A stretch of 64,000 nucleotides of DNA from Planctomycetaceae bacterium (GTDB taxonomy: Bacteria; Planctomycetota; Planctomycetia; Pirellulales; UBA7805): positions 1 to 64,000 of the forward strand of contig CACOUL010000005.1 in the NCBI GenBank assembly GCA_902630355.1. The letters are read 5' to 3'. Positions 58,894 through 64,000 of this stretch are shown here, piece after piece (positions within the stretch are counted from its first letter, which is position 1; the number at the start of each line of letters is the position of its first letter). The position numbers were made by a program, and so were the translations under genes. Below the pieces are notes generated by a model. That model ran no database searches. It saw only the letters and a program-made list of their open reading frames with translations, and was not told the DNA's origin.

Positions 58894-59802
58894 TTAGCCA
58901 CCGGCCGCCGCATTGGCGAGAAGGAAAAGATCGAGCAGACCGACAAAAAGCAGGCCCAGGCTAATGATCGTGTTGACCTGAAAAAAGGCCTGATTGATCC
59001 GTGCCACATCGTCGGGCCGCACGATGGCGTGTTCGTAGAAGAGCAAAACTCCGATCCCCAGCACCCCGGAGAGGTAAATTGGACCGAATTCGGGATAGAC
59101 CAGCGGAAGTAGCGCAAAAAACAGAAAAGCAACAAAGTGACTGCATCGCGCACACCAGATGGCCCGAGGCACACCCCAGCGTCCCGGGATACTGAAGATT
59201 CCCGATTCGGTATCGAATGTCACATCGAGCAGCGCATAAATGATATCGAATCCAGCGACCCAGAAGAGAACGCCTAGTCCCAGACAGAGTGCGGGGAGCA
59301 GATCCCACGGGTCTTTAGCGACATCCGGGCCGCGCACGGCAATCCAAGCGGAAACCGGCGCGAGCATCAACGCCGCCCCGAGCCAAAAGTGGGCCAGCGA
59401 CGTGAAGCGTTTCGTATAGCTATAAAGGCAGAGAAACGCGAGGACGGGAATCGACAGCACCAGCGGCCAGGGGTTTTCGGGCAAAAAGAGGAGAGTCGAC
59501 GCGACAAAAATCACGGCGGAGAGCAGGGTCATGCCGACGGCTGACTTCAGCGAAAGCGTACCTGCCGGGAGGTGCCGCAACTGGGTCCGCGGATTCGATG
59601 CATCGATAAAACGATCCGCGATGCGGTTGTATCCCATCGCCACGGTGCGTCCGGCAACCATCGCCAATACGATCCCGGCCCAATAGCGAAGCGGCGGCGG
59701 ATCGAGATATGCCGCCATCGCCGCACTCAATAAGGCGAACGGGAGCGCAAAGACCGTATGACTGAAGCGAACGAATTCAAAATAGCGTTTGAGCGGCATC
59801 AC
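58894..59802 (-). CDS. UbiA-family 4-hydroxybenzoate polyprenyltransferase (MqnP-like)
   Basis: FVRFSHTVFALPFALLSA, AMGYNRIADRFIDASNPRT, LLDVTFDTESGIFSIPGRWG; polytopic. Confidence 0.9.
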   Translation of the reverse strand: MMPLKRYFEFVRFSHTVFALPFALLSAAMAAYLDPPPLRYWAGIVLAMVAGRTVAMGYNRIADRFIDASNPRTQLRHLPAGTLSLKSAVGMTLLSAVIFVASTLLFLPENPWPLVLSIPVLAFLCLYSYTKRFTSLAHFWLGAALMLAPVSAWIAVRGPDVAKDPWDLLPALCLGLGVLFWVAGFDIIYALLDVTFDTESGIFSIPGRWGVPRAIWCARCSHFVAFLFFALLPLVYPEFGPIYLSGVLGIGVLLFYEHAIVRPDDVARINQAFFQVNTIISLGLLFVGLLDLFLLANAAAGG

Positions 59803-59838
59803 TTCTCTTGCGACGACTTCCTGCCGGTTGGCTCGGGG

Positions 59839-60525
59839 TCATTCACCCCAACGGCGAATCAGGCTGTGCTGAATCTCGAATTGATCACAAATCCGCCCCA
59901 CGACAAAATCGACGAGATCCTGAATTGTCTTTACCCCGTGGTAGAACCCGGGAGACGCCGGCAGAACGACCGCGCCGGCATCCGAGATCCGCTTCATGCA
60001 GTCGAGTTGCAGCGACGAAAGAGGCGTTTCCCGCGGCATGACCACCAGCTTACGCCGCTCTTTCAGGTGCACGTGTGCCGCACGGTGGATGAGATTTTCG
60101 GATAGCGAATTGACGATTCCTGCCAGCGAGCCACTCGAACACGGACAAATAATCATACCCGAGGTCAGAAAAGAGCCGCTCGCGATCGGTGCCATGTAAT
60201 CTTCGTAGTGGTGGTAATGAATTTTTCCAGGCCTTCCCGTTCCGTGCGCCAGCACGTTACTATCGTCGCTCGAAATCCCGGCACTCTGCCTGAGCATACT
60301 CAGCTTGCTGTCGCCTGAATCGGCGCCGCCGAGCAACAATTTGTCGGCCTGAAAATTATCGAGATCGACCGAGACATCGAGCTCTTGTTCGATCACCAAT
60401 CGCCCGGCAGAGGAGATGGTCAAATGGACGTCGTAGCCGGCCGCGAGGAGTACCTCCAACAAGCGGACCGCGTAAATCGATCCGCTGGCGCCCGTCATGG
60501 CGAGAATAATCGGTTTCTTATTCAT
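59839..60525 (-). CDS. ubiX: UbiX-family flavin prenyltransferase
   Basis: KPIILAMTGASGSIYAVRLLEVLL; SGSFLTSGMIICPCSSGSLAGIVNSLSENLIHRAAHVHLKERRKLVVMPRETPLSSLQL. Confidence 0.93.
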   Translation of the reverse strand: MNKKPIILAMTGASGSIYAVRLLEVLLAAGYDVHLTISSAGRLVIEQELDVSVDLDNFQADKLLLGGADSGDSKLSMLRQSAGISSDDSNVLAHGTGRPGKIHYHHYEDYMAPIASGSFLTSGMIICPCSSGSLAGIVNSLSENLIHRAAHVHLKERRKLVVMPRETPLSSLQLDCMKRISDAGAVVLPASPGFYHGVKTIQDLVDFVVGRICDQFEIQHSLIRRWGE

Positions 60526-61232
60526 TGTGTTTTTCGCTTTGCGAGGTAGAGCGTCACCACCCCGAAGGTCATTGGAATCCAACGGACTTCACACAGACCG
60601 GCCGCTCGCATTTTCTCGGCGAGCCTTTCGCCTTGAGGAAACTCGCCGACACTCTGTGGCAGATAATTGTAGGCCGACTCACGGTTCCTCGCTAGAAGCT
60701 GGCCGATCCGCGGCAACACGTAGCGGAAATATGCACCGTAGAGCAGGGCAAGCGGTTGGCGCGTCGGCAGAGAGAATTCGAGTATCACGATCTGCCCTCC
60801 GGGGGCGCATACCCGCGCCATCTCGCCCAGACCGCGATCGGTATCGGCAACATTCCGCAGTCCGAAGGCCACCGAGACGAGTTGAAAACTCGCATCTGGA
60901 AAGGGCAACGTCTCTGCATCGGTTTCCACCCACTGCAAGGGCGCTTCGGACGAGTCTTTTTGCGTGCCGTAAACCAGCATCTCGTGGCAAAAGTCAGCAG
61001 CCACCACCGGCACGTCGGCCGCTGCCGCTCGCCGGTAAAGCAAGGCGAGGTCCCCGGTGCCGGTACACACATCAAGTACGGGCAAATCTCCGGTCGGCGG
61101 CGCGCGTCGCACGGCCTGCCGCCTCCAGTAGCGATCGAGCGACAGGGAGAGCAAATGATTGAGCAGATCGTAACGCTTGGCGATCTGTCCAAACATCCTC
61201 CGCACGCGGGCCGACGATTTGTCTACAACCAT
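60522..61232 (-). CDS. ubiE: Demethylmenaquinone methyltransferase (UbiE/MenG)
   Basis: VRRMFGQIAKRYDLLNHLLSLSLDRYWRRQAV; LDVCTGTGDLALLYRR; SVAFGLRNVADTDRGLGEMARVCAPGGQIVILEFSLP. Alternative upstream start at 61322. Confidence 0.92.
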   Translation of the reverse strand: MVVDKSSARVRRMFGQIAKRYDLLNHLLSLSLDRYWRRQAVRRAPPTGDLPVLDVCTGTGDLALLYRRAAAADVPVVAADFCHEMLVYGTQKDSSEAPLQWVETDAETLPFPDASFQLVSVAFGLRNVADTDRGLGEMARVCAPGGQIVILEFSLPTRQPLALLYGAYFRYVLPRIGQLLARNRESAYNYLPQSVGEFPQGERLAEKMRAAGLCEVRWIPMTFGVVTLYLAKRKTQ

Positions 61233-61397
61233 CTTCGCTTCTCCGGTCTTGTCCCTTAGAAGCATACCCCGGCCGGGCCGTTTAGACAGTCCACCCCCCG
61301 GATCATCATCCACCTGCTCCACGCGAGCGATGGCCGTTGACGCGAAAGGTGATGATCAATTCCCCCTTCCGTTCAGGCGGTGTTTCATGGTCGCCAT

Positions 61398-61724
61398 TTA
61401 TTCTTCGTCGGCTGAGGGATTCAGATCCGAATTTTCGCGATTCACCGATTTCTCGACGTGGTGTCCGATGGCACCGGCGATACTCAACAGAACAGCACCC
61501 GAAATAAAAAAGCAGGCGCAAATCGAAAAGCGAACTCCAAAAGAAGCCAAGCCAAGCGCAGCGGCGGTAAGCACCGAACCTAAAATGAGAACGATCACCG
61601 CGTACCGCTGGGCGCGGATGAGGCGGGCTGAGTCGGTGCGGTGCAAAATACCCGCCAGGGCCTGACAGACCGAAAAAAAAGGCCTGAAGATCAAATACGC
61701 GACGGCCAGGCCAATCCACTCCAT
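61398..61724 (-). CDS. Small hypothetical membrane protein
   Basis: Two to three hydrophobic segments (YAVIVLILGSVLTAAALGLASFGV; ICACFFISGAVLLSIAGAIG). Confidence 0.55.
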   Translation of the reverse strand: MEWIGLAVAYLIFRPFFSVCQALAGILHRTDSARLIRAQRYAVIVLILGSVLTAAALGLASFGVRFSICACFFISGAVLLSIAGAIGHHVEKSVNRENSDLNPSADEE

Positions 61725-61755
61725 CGGGCGCTACCCTCGGTACCCGGAACCCCGC

Positions 61756-64000
61756 CTAGCGGGAAAATCGCGCGGCAGGATTCAGCCACACCAGATCGAT
61801 CGATCGCTCCATGCCCTCGAACCACCGTTCGGCAAGCAGTTGCCAATCCAGTTGCGCAGCACTCTGCACCTCGCGGCCCGTGCGTGGGTTATCGAGGGAG
61901 GTGATAAAATCCTGTTCGAGAACTTCCTGGCTCTTGTTCTCAAAGGTCACCTGCATCAAATAAACGTGCGTTTGCGGATGATTGATCGCCACACCCGCTT
62001 GCCCCTTCCGCAAGGAAAAAGCAACTTTCATAAATTCCATTCCCGGCTGATCGATCCCGTCGATCTGGCTCAGGCGAAGGGGAGGGGCCGCAAAGGGGTT
62101 TATCATCGGGGCACTTCCACTCGTCAGCCACGAAAAGGCCTCGGTCGCCATCCGCCGACTGCCGGGTCGTTCGGCGGCAATCGCATCAAACGTTTCCCCC
62201 GCCTCGAGTCGATCACGAAGTGCGTTTGCGGCGGCAAGAGCGCGTTTCCTCGCCGTGTCGTCAGCATCACCGCGGCCCGCGCCTTCCTTCCATGCCAGTA
62301 CGACTCGATCCCGGGCCGCACCATCGAGCGGTGGTGTCTCGCTCAGCGCCTCGCCGGTTTTCCAGGAGATAAACCGATTATTTTCCTCATCGGCCGTTTC
62401 GACCACCTGCCAAAGCGACTGTTCTCCCTCCTGAAATACGAGCTCAGTGTACGGAATCTGATCGCCGAAAGGCCGCTCCTGGCTCCGTGGGATTTGCTGA
62501 ACCGAGCGACCGATTTGCGTATCGCGCTCCAGTCGCCACGCACTCTGGAGCGTGTATGTGCCACCCTCGAGTCCCTCTCCGGCGGTCAGTTGCTTTACGT
62601 CGGGCGGAGTGATCACGATGTCGTCGCGCCCCTCGGCAACCCGCTGGGCGGCAGCGAAAGTCGTTACTTTCTTGCGGATGGCGGCGAACTGGGCATCGAT
62701 CGATTCGCCCGCCTTTTTCTCGGCAATGCGCTGGCGGATGTAATCGCGCACCTCGTCGAGCGGCTTGTAGGTCGGTTCTTTTGGTTCGGCTGGTTCCTCT
62801 TTCGCCGCTTGCTCGCCCTCCGGCTTTCCTTCTGAATCGGCAGCGGCCTGCGACGATTTTTCCGCACGCGGTTCGGTCCCTTCGCCAGGACCGTCATTCA
62901 CACGGTCCTCCGCCGCGTCGTCTTCCGAATTCTGAAGGCCGACAAAGCGAATGGGCCGCTGCAAGCGGCGACCGCTCTCTTGCGGTTCGGGCTTTGCTTT
63001 TTCTTCTGCGGGGTCTTTCGCTGCGCCTTCCTCTGAATCGTTCGCTGGTTTTTGAGGCGATTCTTGCGAAGGGGCCGCCTCGCCTTCAACCGGAGGAAGG
63101 GTCAACTCGTCGGTCGCATGCATTTGCTCATCGATCCGCTTGTTCGCTTCGTAATATTCTTCAATTTCCGCATCCGTGACCGTATCGATTGCCTTGGCGA
63201 TCTGCTCATCCACGTTGACCTTCGCGTAGGCGAGCGAAATACGATGCGGTAATTTGAATCCGGGTTCGGCCGACGCATAGCTCACATTCGCAATCGTATC
63301 GAAGACGGGGGTCTGATACTGGTACTTCTCAAAATATGCGGCAAGCTCGCGCTCGCTCGGTGCAGCCACCTCGTCGGTGAAATCGCTCACCGGAATCTCA
63401 AGCACATCGACTTCGATCTGTCGCTTGCTGCGGGCAAAGTAATCGAACTGTTGTCCGGCGGGCATGGCCAGATTGCCGCGGAAAAACGAGGTGAACAGAC
63501 TCTCGGCAAGCATCTCCTGGCGGATCACCGCAAAGAGACTCTTAATCGATCGCGGATATTTTGTATTTTTTCCTCCGCGAAGGATTTCGCTCATCTCCTC
63601 CCAACTCAACTTCCCTTCACTGATCAATTCGAGATGCTGTTGGATTTGCGTATCCGGGATCACCATCCCCTGGGCCGTGGCCTGCTCGGCTAAAATCCGG
63701 CTACGGACCGAGCCAAGCGGCGTAAGATCGCTGCCCGAGAGGATCATGTGCGGCCGGGACACCGGCATTCCGAGACGCTGTCGCATGGCGGCCTGCTGCC
63801 GGAACTGCGGAAATGCGCCTTTCTGCATCGCCGCATCCTGAACCCGAGAAAGGGCAAAGTTCGTAATTTGCCTCGATTGGACGAGCGACTGTAAGTCGCT
63901 CTCGGTCAATTCCGTACCCTGCCAACGGACGACCACCGGATCTTTTACCTCCGTACCTCGTGAGTCGGAGAGCTTAGATAAAGAGTCTCCGATGGTAAAA
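61756..64000 (-). CDS. SurA/PpiD-like periplasmic folding factor/peptidylprolyl isomerase-like protein (partial at right edge)
   Basis: Reading frame stays open upstream of the listed GTG to the window edge (TIGDSLSKLSDSRGTEVKDPVVVRWQGTELTESDL...). SurA_N-like helical region and rotamase-like C-terminus (LEAGETFDAIAAE, SLRKGQAGVAINHPQTHVYLMQV), with a large acidic/Lys low-complexity insert. Confidence 0.6.
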   Translation of the reverse strand, partial: FTIGDSLSKLSDSRGTEVKDPVVVRWQGTELTESDLQSLVQSRQITNFALSRVQDAAMQKGAFPQFRQQAAMRQRLGMPVSRPHMILSGSDLTPLGSVRSRILAEQATAQGMVIPDTQIQQHLELISEGKLSWEEMSEILRGGKNTKYPRSIKSLFAVIRQEMLAESLFTSFFRGNLAMPAGQQFDYFARSKRQIEVDVLEIPVSDFTDEVAAPSERELAAYFEKYQYQTPVFDTIANVSYASAEPGFKLPHRISLAYAKVNVDEQIAKAIDTVTDAEIEEYYEANKRIDEQMHATDELTLPPVEGEAAPSQESPQKPANDSEEGAAKDPAEEKAKPEPQESGRRLQRPIRFVGLQNSEDDAAEDRVNDGPGEGTEPRAEKSSQAAADSEGKPEGEQAAKEEPAEPKEPTYKPLDEVRDYIRQRIAEKKAGESIDAQFAAIRKKVTTFAAAQRVAEGRDDIVITPPDVKQLTAGEGLEGGTYTLQSAWRLERDTQIGRSVQQIPRSQERPFGDQIPYTELVFQEGEQSLWQVVETADEENNRFISWKTGEALSETPPLDGAARDRVVLAWKEGAGRGDADDTARKRALAAANALRDRLEAGETFDAIAAERPGSRRMATEAFSWLTSGSAPMINPFAAPPLRLSQIDGIDQPGMEFMKVAFSLRKGQAGVAINHPQTHVYLMQVTFENKSQEVLEQDFITSLDNPRTGREVQSAAQLDWQLLAERWFEGMERSIDLVWLNPAARFSR

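Noticed and set aside
1-64000. tRNA, rRNA, CRISPR arrays, transposases, prophage genes
   Set aside because: Scanned by eye for T-loop GGTTCGA-type motifs, regularly spaced repeats and recombinase/transposase motifs; none convincing. A tRNAscan/Infernal run would be decisive.

Overview
GC-rich chromosomal window that looks planctomycete-like: PEP-CTERM protein, many Ser/Thr kinases, MJ0042-like zinc-ribbon proteins and a futalosine menaquinone pathway. Taxonomy is inference only. I call about 50 CDSs; most of the remaining ORFs in the track are antisense or frame-shifted shadows of these. Housekeeping and metabolic genes include rhaB, glyS, ribF, nrnA, a Rieske/cytochrome b-c pair, gdh, DAHP synthase, slyX, a metal ABC transporter, metH, hisB, PPi-type pfk, accB/accC, larB, nnrD and a menaquinone block (mqnE-ubiA-ubiX-ubiE). 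The most interesting accessory region is roughly 16-34 kb. It holds a pseudokinase with a C-terminal STN-like domain, a zinc-ribbon/STN-like protein, and a tightly packed Tad-type (Flp pilus/secretion) operon. In that operon the CpaF ATPase carries an N-terminal FHA domain, and the last gene encodes a transmembrane Ser/Thr kinase-caspase fusion. A second lead is an unannotated, apparently highly structured non-coding segment at about 47.3-47.6 kb that ends in a near-ideal intrinsic terminator. A third is that four of six convergent gene junctions overlap by exactly 4 bp at their stop codons. No tRNA, rRNA, CRISPR array or intact mobile element was recognised.
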